A stretch of DNA of 64,000 bases from an uncultured Apibacter sp. GTDB lineage: Bacteria > Bacteroidota > Bacteroidia > Flavobacteriales > Weeksellaceae. Both the position numbers and the translations under genes were made by a program. Within the stretch, counting starts at the first letter, position 1. Every line of letters starts with the position of its first letter. Below the pieces are notes generated by a model, which saw nothing but the letters and a program-made list of their open reading frames with translations, ran no database searches and was not told the origin of the DNA. The stretch is taken from positions 124,001-188,000 of the forward strand of contig CALYQD010000002.1 in the NCBI GenBank assembly GCA_945280365.1, in the 5' to 3' direction. Below are positions 26,139-35,460 of this stretch, piece after piece.

Positions 26139-28184
26139 TTAATTTTCTTGTTTTTCTAGAAATAAATAAAATGCATACTCTAATGCAACCTCTTTCAATG
26201 ATTCGAAACGTCCGCTTGAACCTCCATGTCCTGCATCCATATTGGTTTGTAATAATAAAAGATTAGAATCTGTTTTCATATCTCTAAGTTTTGCCACCCA
26301 TTTAGCCGGCTCCCAGTATTGTACCTGAGAATCGTGTAAACCGGTTGTTACTAACATATTGGGATACTCTTTCTTTTCGACATTATCATATGGAGAATAA
26401 GATTTCATATAATTATAATATTCTATTTGATTTGGATTTCCCCATTCGTCATATTCTCCTGTGGTTAAGGGAATATTCTCATCCAACATGGTGGTAACTA
26501 CATCTACAAAGGGGACATCTGCGACCACTCCATGAAAAAGTTTGGGTGCATAATTAATTACTGCTCCCATTAATAAACCGCCGGCACTTCCCCCATTGGC
26601 ATATAAATGATTGCATGAAGTGTATTCATTTTTAATTAAATATTCAGCACTATCTATAAAATCGAAGAATGTATTTTTCTTTTTTAACATTTTCCCTTCT
26701 TCATACCAAAGTCTACCTAAGTCTTCCCCACCCCTTACATGAGTTATTACGTAAATGAAGCCTCGATCCAATAAAGATAAGCGTATTGAACTAAAAGTAG
26801 CATCCATCGAATATCCATAAGATCCATAAGCATATAATAATAAGGGGGTATTTTTTGAAGGCGTTGTATCTTTTCTCATTACTAAAGACATAGGTATACT
26901 TACTCCGTCCCTTGCTTTTGCCCATATTCTCTTAGTTATATAATTATCTTTAGTAAAATTTCCGATTACTTCCTGCTCTTTTAATACAGTCATTTCTTTT
27001 GTACGCATATTATAATCTATATCACTCCATGGCGTAGTCATAGAGGTATAACGATACCTTATTATTTCTGTATCAAAATCTCTATTAACAGATGTGCCCA
27101 CTGTATAAACTTCTTCTTCAAAAGGAATTTCATACGTAACTGAATTGTCCCAACTTTTAATTTTTATATGTGTTAATCCACATTCACGTTCTTCTGTCAC
27201 TAAATAATTTCTAAATAGCTCAAATCCTTCCAGTAAGATTTTTTCATTATGCGGAATTACTTCAATCCAATTTTCTTTTTCTGTTTCTGTTATTGAAGTC
27301 TTCATCAATTTAAAGTTAGTAGCACCATCTTTATTAGTAAGAATGTAGAAGAAATCATCAAAATGGTCAAATGAGTACTCTAACCCTCTTATTCTCTCTT
27401 GAAATATTTTCCATTTTGCATTGGGATTATCGGCAGGAATAAACCTATATTCATCAGTTAATGTACTACCGGATGCTATAACTATATATTTTAAGGATTT
27501 AGTTTTAGTTACATATACAGTAAAGGTTTCATCTTTTTCTTCAAATAATAATATATCTTCTTTTTGTGATGTTCCTAATACATGCTTATATATTTTAGAA
27601 GAACGTAAGGTTTTTGGGTCTTGAACTGAATAAAATAGTGTATGATTATCATTTGCCCATACTACATTCCCCGTTGTGTTTTCTAATATATCGGAAAGTA
27701 ATTCTCCTGTTATTAAATTTTTAATCTGTATTGAATAGATTCTTCGTCCAATTGTATCAACAGAATAACATGCCATTGTATTATCCGGACTTACACTAAC
27801 GCTTCCAATTTGATAAAATTTATATTCTTTAGCCATTTGATTAACATCAAACATAATTTCCTCTTGGGCATTTAAAGATTCTTTTTTTCGAATATATATC
27901 GGATATTCACCTCCTTTTATATATTTGGTTGCATACCAATACTTATTAAATTTATAGGGAACTGATTCATCATCTTCTTTGATCCTAGACTTCATTTCTC
28001 CAAATAAATCTTTTTGTAATTGTTCCGTAGATCTCATTTGCTCTTGGGTGTAAGCATTTTCCTTCTCCAAATACTTTATCACTTCCGGATTATCTCTATC
28101 ATTAAGCCAATAGTAATTATCGATTCTTGTATCATTATGAATAACCAACTTTTTAGGAATTTTCTTCGCTACAGGTGCCTGCAT
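26139..28184 (-). CDS. ptrB: oligopeptidase B-like prolyl oligopeptidase (S9A)
   Basis: Cytosolic serine peptidase cleaving short peptides, normally after Arg/Lys. The 681 aa protein has the N-terminal beta-propeller (about residues 70-400) and a C-terminal alpha/beta-hydrolase domain with the nucleophile elbow GGSAGG, the RGGEDLGRLWYEEGK block and the catalytic histidine in AGHGG near the end. The start VAKKIPKKLVIHNDTRIDNYYWLNDRDNPEV is typical of oligopeptidase B. No signal peptide is present. Single gene with its own promoter match. Confidence 0.92.
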   Translation of the reverse strand: MQAPVAKKIPKKLVIHNDTRIDNYYWLNDRDNPEVIKYLEKENAYTQEQMRSTEQLQKDLFGEMKSRIKEDDESVPYKFNKYWYATKYIKGGEYPIYIRKKESLNAQEEIMFDVNQMAKEYKFYQIGSVSVSPDNTMACYSVDTIGRRIYSIQIKNLITGELLSDILENTTGNVVWANDNHTLFYSVQDPKTLRSSKIYKHVLGTSQKEDILLFEEKDETFTVYVTKTKSLKYIVIASGSTLTDEYRFIPADNPNAKWKIFQERIRGLEYSFDHFDDFFYILTNKDGATNFKLMKTSITETEKENWIEVIPHNEKILLEGFELFRNYLVTEERECGLTHIKIKSWDNSVTYEIPFEEEVYTVGTSVNRDFDTEIIRYRYTSMTTPWSDIDYNMRTKEMTVLKEQEVIGNFTKDNYITKRIWAKARDGVSIPMSLVMRKDTTPSKNTPLLLYAYGSYGYSMDATFSSIRLSLLDRGFIYVITHVRGGEDLGRLWYEEGKMLKKKNTFFDFIDSAEYLIKNEYTSCNHLYANGGSAGGLLMGAVINYAPKLFHGVVADVPFVDVVTTMLDENIPLTTGEYDEWGNPNQIEYYNYMKSYSPYDNVEKKEYPNMLVTTGLHDSQVQYWEPAKWVAKLRDMKTDSNLLLLQTNMDAGHGGSSGRFESLKEVALEYAFYLFLEKQEN

Positions 28185-28208
28185 ATTTACTTAATTTATT
28201 ATCAACAT

Positions 28209-28239
28209 CAAAAATAAGGGTAAAAATATAGAAAGACAA
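28209..28239 (-). promoter_or_regulatory. promoter for ptrB
   Basis: On the minus strand TTG (28239-28237), 20-nt spacer, TATTTTTG (28216-28209), ending 24 nt upstream of the ATG. Both boxes and the spacing fit the Bacteroidota consensus. Confidence 0.55.
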
Positions 28240-28395
28240 TAAGTTTAGATATTTTTATTAAGTCCCTATAAATAAAATACAATAAATTGTATTTATTAAT
28301 TAACAAATTTGATCATTGTTAATATTTAAAATCTTTATTTTATAAAACTTTATTTAATTTTCATTACCCCTACTTTTATCCCTACTTTAATTTCA

Positions 28396-28403
28396 TATAT
28401 TTG
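28396..28403 (+). promoter_or_regulatory. candidate -7 promoter element for the ybjQ-like gene
   Basis: TATATTTG (TAnnTTTG), ending 25 nt upstream of the ATG at 28429. The -33 region holds only a TTTT. Confidence 0.4.
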
Positions 28404-28428
28404 CACAAATATTTTAATTTATTAATAA

Positions 28429-28746
28429 ATGATATTAACTACAACTAATTCTATTGAAGGATTTACCACAAAGGAATATAAGGGTATTGTAAGCGGTGAA
28501 ACTATTATTGGAGCAAATTTTATCAAGGATTTCAAAGCAAATCTTACCGATTTTTTCGGTGGTAGGTCTACTGCTTATGAAAAAGTTTTAATTGAAGCTA
28601 AACAAACGGCATTACAAGAGTTGGAAAAAAATGCAAAACAATTAGGAGCAAATGCTGTTATCGGTATTCATATAGATTATGAAACTTTGGGTGCTAAAGG
28701 GAGTATGATTATGGTATCTATCTCTGGCACAGCTGTAATAATTTAA
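28429..28746 (+). CDS. YbjQ/UPF0145 family protein
   Basis: 105 aa soluble protein of the YbjQ (DUF74, heavy-metal-binding-domain) family. Family hallmarks: MILTTTNSIEGFTTKEYKGIVSGETIIGANFIKDF, then AYEKVLIEAKQTALQELEKNAKQLGANAVIGIHIDYE and a terminal strand MIMVSISGTAVII. The full family length is present. Members form pentameric assemblies; the biochemical role is unestablished. Monocistronic. Confidence 0.9.
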   Translation: MILTTTNSIEGFTTKEYKGIVSGETIIGANFIKDFKANLTDFFGGRSTAYEKVLIEAKQTALQELEKNAKQLGANAVIGIHIDYETLGAKGSMIMVSISGTAVII

Positions 28747-29340
28747 AATAAATATTGATAAAACTCCTTTCAATTTTCTGCCTTTTTATTTAGTATTTCA
28801 ATTTATTCATAAACAAATATTGATAGCGACAACGCTACTTATTTTATTTGAAATAAAAAGAAATACAAATAGAAAATATATTAAAAGAATCTTTTAAAGA
28901 TCTCATTTCAGGATTCATTTATTAGATGGTGGAGGCGAATTCTATGAAATTTAGCTTTGAAGGTACGTGAAGATGCTACTCAATATTTTCCGTGAAGATG
29001 TCGCATAATACTTTCACGGAAAATACAAAAAAATAAAATATTTACATGGCACATTAATCTTAGCCTTACAATTAGTTTCAGATTTTTCCCAAAAAAACAC
29101 TTTCATGGAATAAATATATTATCAATAAATTTCCTGAATTTAATTTTCTTTCTCATTCTTTTATAAAGAAGACAATTTTCCGATAAAAGAGCTCTCATTA
29201 CTTACACTGAATTACTTTTAAATATCGTATTTTCAACATAACATTATATAAATGAGTCCTCTTTAATTGCTCAACACCTCCTATTATTTATTTTATTGTA
29301 TTTTTATAAAATTAAGATTATTAATAAAGTCTTTTTTATA
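28747..29340. other. gene-poor region with inverted and direct repeats downstream of nuoD
   Basis: About 600 bp between the ybjQ-like gene and the nuoD terminator without a credible gene. It holds a 13-bp perfect inverted repeat TATTTTCCGTGAA / TTCACGGAAAATA (28984-28996 and 29013-29025, 16-nt loop), a direct repeat CGTGAAGATG (28966-28975 and 28991-29000), a related CTTTCATGGAA at about 29100, and a small TAGCG/CGCTA hairpin near 28824. The longest minus-strand ATG ORF I found by eye is 31 codons (29103-29198). This is where nuoE would be expected, so the region may be a deletion or rearrangement scar. Confidence 0.5.
28984..29025. repeat. 13-bp perfect inverted repeat
   Basis: Arms TATTTTCCGTGAA and TTCACGGAAAATA flank 16 nt (GATGTCGCATAATACT). 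There is no T-run on either strand strong enough for a terminator. It could be a mobile-element remnant or a structured RNA element; no second copy was noticed in the window. Confidence 0.6.
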
Positions 29341-29341
29341 T

Positions 29342-29377
29342 AAACAAAAAACCCTCAAAAATGAGAGTTTTTTATTT
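29342..29377 (-). terminator. intrinsic terminator after nuoD
   Basis: Minus-strand RNA forms AAACUCUCA / UGAGGGUUU (one G-U pair, 4-nt loop) followed by a T-run, about 35 bp after the nuoD stop. On the plus strand the same stem has a C-A mismatch, so it favours minus-strand transcripts. Its presence shows the transcript ends after nuoD. Confidence 0.75.
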
Positions 29378-29408
29378 AATATATGTAATAATTTAAGTTT
29401 AGTTACAT

Positions 29409-30653
29409 TTATGCATCTAATTCTCCGGCAATAACATTTAAACTTCCTAAAGTTATAATTGCGTCTGATAACATTTGATCTTTTATTAATTCCGGATAAG
29501 CTTGGTAATATATAAAACACGGTCTTCGAAAATGCAGTCTATAAGGACTTCTTCCTCCATCACTTACCATATAAAATCCTAATTCACCATTTCCTCCTTC
29601 AACGGAATGAAAAACTTCTCCAGTTGGAATATCTGTTTCTCCCATAATTATTTTAAAATGATAAATCAATGCTTCCATACTTGTATAGACATCTGGTTTA
29701 TCGGGAAGATAATATTCTGGAACATCCACATGGTAATTGCCCTCAGGTAAATTTTCATAAGCATTTTTAACCAATTTAAAACTTTCCCTCATTTCCTGTA
29801 AACGTACCATGAATCTATCGTAAGCATCTCCTGCAGTTCCAATTGGAATAATAAAATCAAAATCATCATAAGAAGAATAAGGACTCATTACTCTCACATC
29901 ATAGTCTACTCCAGCGGCTCGTAAATTAGGACCTGTAAAACCGTAATTCAAGGCTCTTTCAGCTGAGATCCCCCCCACTCCGATTGTCCGATCCATAAAG
30001 ATTCTGTTTCTTTCCAGCAAACTGGCAAATTCTTCTAATCTTTTAGGAAATTCTGCTATAAATTCTTTTATTAATTGATGAAATTTCGGACTAAAATCAC
30101 GTTCAAATCCTCCTATTCTTCCAATATTAGTTGTCATACGAGCTCCACAAACCTGCTCGTATAGATCATATATTTTCTCTCTATCCTGAAATACGTATGT
30201 AAATCCAGTTAAAGCACCTGTATCAACTCCCATTACGGAGTCACAAACCAAATGGTCTGCTATTCTTGCCAACTCCATGATTATGATACGCATATAATCA
30301 ATTTTTTTGGTAACTTTTATTCCCAAAAATTTCTCCATGGTCATATGCCATCCCATATTGTTAATTGGAGATGAACAATAATTAAGCCTATCTGTTAGAG
30401 TAGTGATTTGTGAATATGTTCTTCTTTCAGATATTTTTTCAAATGCTCGGTGAATGTATCCCACCGTAGATTTGGCTGATACAATCCTTTCTCCATCCAT
30501 CAATATTTTATTTTCAAATATACCATGAGTAGAAGGGTGTGTAGGTCCTAAGTTGATTCTTTGCAACTCGCCGTCTACTTGTTCCTTCACAATATATTTG
30601 TCCACAGAATTTGATAAATCAATCAAATCACTAATATTTTTTTGCTTAGACAT
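29409..30653 (-). CDS. nuoD: NADH-quinone oxidoreductase subunit D (49 kDa)
   Basis: Hydrophilic core subunit of respiratory complex I forming part of the quinone site with NuoB. The 414 aa protein carries the family signature NLGPTHPSTHGIFENKILMDGE, then VGYIHRAFEKISERRTYSQI, LTDRLNYCSSPINNMGW and the C-terminal CFIYYQAYPELIKDQMLSDAIITLGSLNVIAGELDA, so it is complete. It is a separate NuoD, not a NuoCD fusion. Unusually, a terminator and not nuoE follows. Confidence 0.96.
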   Translation of the reverse strand: MSKQKNISDLIDLSNSVDKYIVKEQVDGELQRINLGPTHPSTHGIFENKILMDGERIVSAKSTVGYIHRAFEKISERRTYSQITTLTDRLNYCSSPINNMGWHMTMEKFLGIKVTKKIDYMRIIIMELARIADHLVCDSVMGVDTGALTGFTYVFQDREKIYDLYEQVCGARMTTNIGRIGGFERDFSPKFHQLIKEFIAEFPKRLEEFASLLERNRIFMDRTIGVGGISAERALNYGFTGPNLRAAGVDYDVRVMSPYSSYDDFDFIIPIGTAGDAYDRFMVRLQEMRESFKLVKNAYENLPEGNYHVDVPEYYLPDKPDVYTSMEALIYHFKIIMGETDIPTGEVFHSVEGGNGELGFYMVSDGGRSPYRLHFRRPCFIYYQAYPELIKDQMLSDAIITLGSLNVIAGELDA

Positions 30654-30684
30654 TTTATTATTCTAACTATTTTATTTTACTAAA

Positions 30685-31194
30685 TTATCTGCCGAACATG
30701 GCATCATTTTTATCAGTGCGAGTAGTATCTTCCAATGTATATTGCTTCAAAAGAGGATGATAATCCATATCGTCCCTATTTAGTATTCTTGTAAGGTCAG
30801 GATGTCCTTTGAATTTGATTCCATAGAAATCAAAGGTTTCCCTCTCTTGCCAATTAGCAGCAGAATAAATAGAGGTAATTGAATCAATTTCAGGATTATC
30901 TATAGAAAAAAATGCTTTAATCCGTATTCTAAAATTATTTATAAAGCTATGAAGATGGTAGATTACTCCAAGTTCATTGCCTTTATTGGTAGGATAATGT
31001 ATTCCGCAAACATCCGTTAAAAAATCAATTTTAATATCATGATTTTTAATGAAAGTTAATAAGGGAAGTACAATATCTTTTTTTATTTCCAGGGTTAAAA
31101 TTCCATCCGGTTCATATGTCCTTATAATACCATCTCCAAACTCATCTGTTATGAGTTGCAATACAAATTGATTATCTATAATTTTTCCTTCCAT
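30685..31194 (-). CDS. nuoC: NADH-quinone oxidoreductase subunit C (30 kDa)
   Basis: 169 aa peripheral-arm subunit of complex I. Recognised by FLTDVCGIHYP, VIYHLHSFINNFRIRIKAF and the family signature NWQERETFDFYGIKFKGHPDLTRIL, followed by HPLLKQYTLEDTTR. It lies 6 bp after nuoB and 31 bp before nuoD, so it is cotranscribed. Confidence 0.95.
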   Translation of the reverse strand: MEGKIIDNQFVLQLITDEFGDGIIRTYEPDGILTLEIKKDIVLPLLTFIKNHDIKIDFLTDVCGIHYPTNKGNELGVIYHLHSFINNFRIRIKAFFSIDNPEIDSITSIYSAANWQERETFDFYGIKFKGHPDLTRILNRDDMDYHPLLKQYTLEDTTRTDKNDAMFGR

Positions 31195-31200
31195 AAATTA

Positions 31201-31749
31201 TCACGAAATTTCATATGAACTTAATAATTCTTTGTATTCTGCAGATTCTCTTCTTCTTAGACTTTCATTTCTAGCTATTTCTTGAATTTGCATAAAACCT
31301 TCAATAATTTGTTCAGGTCTAGGAGGACATCCGGGAACATATACATCTACGGGAATAACTTTATCAATTCCTTGCAATACTGAATAGGTATCAAAAATTC
31401 CACCACTTGAAGCACAGGCCCCCACTGCCATCACCCATTTAGGCTCTGCCATTTGAGTGTACACTCGCTTTAATACCGGAGCTAATTTTTTAGATATGGT
31501 TCCACAGACCATAAGAAGGTCTGCCTGTCTTGGCGAAAAACACATATTTTCTGCTCCAAAACGTGATAAATCATAATTGGAAGCCTGTATAGCCATAAAT
31601 TCAATTCCACAGCAAGAGGTAGCAAATGGTAATGGCCATAGTGAATAAGACCTTGCTAATCCAATGATCTTATCAAAATTTCCGGCAAAATATCCGGGCC
31701 CACTAACTCCTTCAGGAGCCTCAACAATCTTAACTTTTTTTTCTGCCAT
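31201..31749 (-). CDS. nuoB: NADH-quinone oxidoreductase subunit B
   Basis: 182 aa subunit that holds cluster N2, the last Fe-S centre before quinone. All four ligands are visible: the tandem cysteines in ATSCCGIEFMA, the cysteine in VGACASSGG and that in VPGCPPRPEQI. The C-terminus SLRRRESAEYKELLSSYEIS is charged, as in other Bacteroidota. 41 bp after nuoA. Confidence 0.97.
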   Translation of the reverse strand: MAEKKVKIVEAPEGVSGPGYFAGNFDKIIGLARSYSLWPLPFATSCCGIEFMAIQASNYDLSRFGAENMCFSPRQADLLMVCGTISKKLAPVLKRVYTQMAEPKWVMAVGACASSGGIFDTYSVLQGIDKVIPVDVYVPGCPPRPEQIIEGFMQIQEIARNESLRRRESAEYKELLSSYEIS

Positions 31750-31790
31750 TTCTTTTTTAAAAATATTTTAAAAATAGATTTTTATTATTC

Positions 31791-32156
31791 CTATTTTTCC
31801 CAATCCAGTGCGCCTTTTTTAACCACGTATACAAAGCCCATAAGAAAAACGGAAATGAAAGTTAATACCGCTAAAAAGCCTTCTACTCCGAAATCTCTTA
31901 TATTTAAAGCATAGGGATAAAAAAAGATGATTTCAATATCAAATAATACAAATAAAATTGCTGTTAAAAAATATTTAACTGAAAAGGGCGAACGGGCATC
32001 TCCTTCATATGCTATTCCACATTCAAAGGTATCATCCTTAACTTTCCCGTGTACTCTCGAACCTAACATAGCCGATCCGATTAGAGCTGTTACACTGAAC
32101 CCTAAAGCTACTGCAACCTGTATAAGTACTGGAACATAATCTATAGGTAAACTCAT
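31791..32156 (-). CDS. nuoA: NADH-quinone oxidoreductase subunit A
   Basis: 121 aa membrane subunit of complex I with three transmembrane helices and the conserved loop TFECGIAYEGDARSPFSVKYFLTAILFVLFDIEIIFFYPYA, which carries the cysteine and acidic residues of the quinone-channel loop. First gene of the nuoABCD transcript. Confidence 0.96.
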   Translation of the reverse strand: MSLPIDYVPVLIQVAVALGFSVTALIGSAMLGSRVHGKVKDDTFECGIAYEGDARSPFSVKYFLTAILFVLFDIEIIFFYPYALNIRDFGVEGFLAVLTFISVFLMGFVYVVKKGALDWEK

Positions 32157-32191
32157 CCTTTCTAATTTTTTATACTTTCAATTTTAGAATG

Positions 32192-32199
32192 CAAAGTTA
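32192..32199 (-). promoter_or_regulatory. candidate -7 promoter element for nuoABCD
   Basis: Minus-strand TAACTTTG matches TAnnTTTG and ends 35 nt upstream of the nuoA ATG. No -33 TTG seen at standard spacing. Confidence 0.4.
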
Positions 32200-32346
32200 A
32201 TATATTTTTTATAGTTGACCTCTATTTCAGCTATTAAACATCTTCAAATTAGCCTACAAGAAATTAGAATAAAAAAAACAAAAACAAATATAAAACATTA
32301 ATAATCAATATATTAATAAAAACAACAACATAAAAAACTCATTTTA

Positions 32347-32378
32347 TTTGTAATTGGTCTAAATTAAAATTATATTTG
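32347..32378 (+). promoter_or_regulatory. promoter for the TonB-dependent receptor
   Basis: TTTG (32347-32350), 20-nt spacer, TATATTTG (32371-32378), 20 nt before the ATG. This is the best full match to the Bacteroidota promoter consensus in the window. I saw no Fur-box-like palindrome that I would trust in this AT-rich stretch. Confidence 0.65.
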
Positions 32379-32398
32379 CCGAAAAATAAAAAATTATT

Positions 32399-34873
32399 AT
32401 GAAAAAAACCTACATAGCTTTTGTTCTTTTATGTTTAGGACAGCTACTATTAGCTCAATATACATCAGGAATTAAAGGATATTTATTAGATGTGGAAGAC
32501 AAACCGATCAAAACGGCAATTATTTACATTGACGGTGAAAAAGTTTCTGAGGTTAATAATCAATCTGGATATTTTGAAGTATCTGGTCTTAATGATGGAT
32601 TTCATAAATTATCTATCACCTCAACTAAATTTAATGACTATACGGAATCTATTATACTCAATCCAGATGAAGTTAAAGATATAAGTATAACATTATATGG
32701 AAAAGGTGATATAGACGATGTGACTATATACGGAACCAAACAAATACACGGATTAGATATGATTACCCGTCTTCCGGTTGCTCCTAGAGAATTACCTCAA
32801 AATATTTCTGTTATTACTAGTGAAATTATTGATAAGCAAGGAGCGTTAACCTTAACGGATGCAGTTAGAAATGTTCCGGGAGTGACTTTATTCGGAACTT
32901 ATGGGGGAGCTTCTGAAAGTATGTCAATCAGAGGATATCGCGGTACTCCTGTATTAAAAAACGGTGTTCAAGTTGATTCTGATTTCCGATCTGCTTCTTT
33001 ACTCTCTGACATGCAAGGAGTATCTAGTGTTCAAGTATTACGCGGTTCAGCAGCTATTACTCAAGGTATAGGAAACGGATTAGGAAGTCCGGGAGGAGTT
33101 ATCAATGTAGTTACTAAAACTCCTTTGTTTTTAACAGCTGGAAACGTCGCCATTGAAACAGGAAGCTGGGGATTATTCAGACCAACATTTGACTATCAGA
33201 CTGTATTGGATAAAAAAAGAACTGCTGGATTTCGTTTAAATGGTGCCTACCAGAGATCTGACAGTTATAAACCTAGAGTAGATAATAACAGAGTTTACAT
33301 AAACCCATCCTTTGAATGGAGGCCTGACGATAAAACAACCGTTACCCTTGAATTAGATTACCTAAATAATAATATCACCCCGGATAGAGGTACCGTAAAT
33401 TCAACTGACTCTGATAAAAATAACCTATTAGATACCACCCACAAATTTTATGGATGGACAACTGATAATCAGAACACAAAAATTACCACATACAGTGCAA
33501 AAGTTGTAAGAAAATTAAATGATGTATTAAGTTTACGTGCTTTATATGCGGCATCTGAAAATAACGAAGAAACTTACGGGTTAGGTTCTTTAGCTAGCCC
33601 TTATAGATTTAAAGATGAAACAGGAAAAGATGTCACTGATTTTACCAGACGTGCCAGAACTTTAGCTTGGTCAGAAAGTGAAGATAAAAATAAAGTGATA
33701 CAAATTGATTTGATTGGAAAAAATATCTATACTGGTAAAGTAAAACACACTTTTCAAACAGGTTTTGATTATAAGTTAAATAAAACAAATTCCATTACCC
33801 ATGGAAAATACAGAAGAGACGATAGGGGAAAGGTAATTTTAGATCCTAAAACTGGATTACCTGCTATAGATAGATCTATAAATATAGATGTAATTAATAT
33901 ATTTGATAAAATACCAAATGTACTACCAAAAGGAATCAATAAATCTGCTTTCGACGCAATTGCTTCAACTAGTTCAAGTGAGTCAGAAGTATATGGAATA
34001 ATGATTCAAGATGCTGTTGAAATAAATAAGTACATTCGAGCTAATGTAGGATTACGTTTTAGTCAAGATGCTAAAAAACCCAATATAGATGCAGCTAATG
34101 AGGCATGGGATCCTTTCGTAGGAGTAATGGTTAGCCCTTTAAAAAATATAAGTGTTTTTGGTAATTATGCTACTACAACTAATTTACGGTCCGCAAGTAA
34201 TCCTACCAAAGACGGAGGTACTATTGGATCTTCCGTTACTAATCAATTTGAGGTAGGAGTGAAATCTGATTGGTTTAATAAAAAATTAGATTTTAATGTA
34301 ACCTATTACTTTATTAAAAATAATGATATATCTTACCAAGTATATGAAAATGGAGTAGGTACAGGATATTACTCTAAAGCAGGGGATTTAAGAAGAAATG
34401 GGTTAGAAATCGAGGCGAATGGTCACATTTTGGAAAATTTACAAGTAATTTTAGGATATTCTTATTCAGATGTACAATATAAAAATAGCGTAGCTTATGT
34501 AAATGGTTCAAGACCTATGAATGCTCCGTATACTACTGCAAATGGATGGGTACAATACTTAGTCAATAATGGAGCATTAAAAAACCTTGTTGTAGGCGTT
34601 GGTGTGTATTATGTAGGTGATCGCCCTATTAATGACCATAGTTCAGATTTAAGAGCTGATGGACATGGTTCCACCCCGGGTATTAAACCTTTTAATATGC
34701 CTGACTATACCACTGTCAATGCTCAATTAGGATACACTTATCAAAATATAGGATTAAAATTTTTCTTTAATAATATTTTCGATAAAATTGGTTATACGTC
34801 TTATTATAGAGGTGGTTATATTAATCAAATTGATCCTAGAAATTTTAAACTTCAACTTACCTATAAATTCTAA
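32399..34873 (+). CDS. TonB-dependent siderophore receptor with carboxypeptidase-regulatory-like N-domain
   Basis: Outer-membrane active transporter, likely for a ferric siderophore. The 824 aa precursor has a signal peptide (ending QLLLAQ), a carboxypeptidase-D regulatory-like domain (about residues 22-100, GIKGYLLDVEDKPIKTAIIYIDG), a plug (about 125-245: RELPQNISVITSEIIDKQGALTLTDAVRNVPGV, MSIRGYRGTPVLKNGV, VQVLRGSAAITQGIGNGLGSPGGVINVVTKTP) and a 22-strand-type barrel ending FKLQLTYKF. The plug and the WEFRPDD-like ERRPDDKTTVTLELDYLNN-type barrel motifs are those of the FhuA/FcuA siderophore group. No siderophore genes are adjacent, so the ligand is open. Confidence 0.9.
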   Translation: MKKTYIAFVLLCLGQLLLAQYTSGIKGYLLDVEDKPIKTAIIYIDGEKVSEVNNQSGYFEVSGLNDGFHKLSITSTKFNDYTESIILNPDEVKDISITLYGKGDIDDVTIYGTKQIHGLDMITRLPVAPRELPQNISVITSEIIDKQGALTLTDAVRNVPGVTLFGTYGGASESMSIRGYRGTPVLKNGVQVDSDFRSASLLSDMQGVSSVQVLRGSAAITQGIGNGLGSPGGVINVVTKTPLFLTAGNVAIETGSWGLFRPTFDYQTVLDKKRTAGFRLNGAYQRSDSYKPRVDNNRVYINPSFEWRPDDKTTVTLELDYLNNNITPDRGTVNSTDSDKNNLLDTTHKFYGWTTDNQNTKITTYSAKVVRKLNDVLSLRALYAASENNEETYGLGSLASPYRFKDETGKDVTDFTRRARTLAWSESEDKNKVIQIDLIGKNIYTGKVKHTFQTGFDYKLNKTNSITHGKYRRDDRGKVILDPKTGLPAIDRSINIDVINIFDKIPNVLPKGINKSAFDAIASTSSSESEVYGIMIQDAVEINKYIRANVGLRFSQDAKKPNIDAANEAWDPFVGVMVSPLKNISVFGNYATTTNLRSASNPTKDGGTIGSSVTNQFEVGVKSDWFNKKLDFNVTYYFIKNNDISYQVYENGVGTGYYSKAGDLRRNGLEIEANGHILENLQVILGYSYSDVQYKNSVAYVNGSRPMNAPYTTANGWVQYLVNNGALKNLVVGVGVYYVGDRPINDHSSDLRADGHGSTPGIKPFNMPDYTTVNAQLGYTYQNIGLKFFFNNIFDKIGYTSYYRGGYINQIDPRNFKLQLTYKF

Positions 34874-34908
34874 CTTTTTCATCAAATAATTTTTTAATTA
34901 CTAATATT

Positions 34909-34940
34909 AAAACTACCTGCTTAGGCTGGTAGTTTTTTTG
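34909..34940 (+). terminator. intrinsic terminator after the TonB-dependent receptor
   Basis: Stem AACTACC / GGTAGTT (34911-34917 and 34928-34934) with a 10-nt loop, then a T-run ending TTTTTG, about 36 bp after the stop. Confidence 0.85.
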
Positions 34941-35460
34941 TATCTATTATAAAAAAGATATATATTACGATGAAATGACTTCATAACTTGAGAAAATTAT
35001 ATAATAGCGTTTTTCTTCTTATAAATATTTCGTATTAAAATAATTTATTGTTATTTTTTTATCCAAACTATTCACATTTTCAGAATTGAAATTGCAGGTT
35101 TAATTCATATTAATAGGATGTGTACAAAGGAAAATTGAGAATTAAAATTTTCAACTTAGAAATAAAAGAAAAAAAAACACTTATTCTGTACTCAAAAATA
35201 TTTATAAAATTATAGGTAGGAATTTGTTAAAATGAGAATTTCATTGAAATAAATAAAAATAAAATAAGAATACGGCATTCAATGCTTTTTCAAGATTATT
35301 TAACTATAAATATTTAAATTAATATCATTAAATTTAATTAACAATTTTGAGAATTTATATGTGGTTAAATAAAATGATAAAAAAGTAATAGAAAATAAAT
35401 ATTAATCTTTAACTTATAAAAAAGATAATCCTTTTAATTGTAAAAGCCTCATCTCATCAT
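34941..35460. other. intergenic region, nothing recognised
   Basis: About 520 bp of very AT-rich DNA between the receptor terminator and the end of the DUF4130 gene. I see no ORF of 60 codons, no tRNA and no convincing repeat beyond a short GAAAATT/AATTTTC inverted repeat near 35130. It could contain an unannotated small RNA. Confidence 0.4.

Noticed and set aside
28997-29012. GTCGCATAATAC in the loop of the inverted repeat resembles half of a XerC dif site
   Set aside because: The second half-site is absent, so a dif or attachment site is not supported.
29103-29198. 31-codon minus-strand ORF in the gap after nuoD
   Set aside because: Basic composition resembles a transposase fragment, but nothing matches a specific family and the length is within chance for this DNA.
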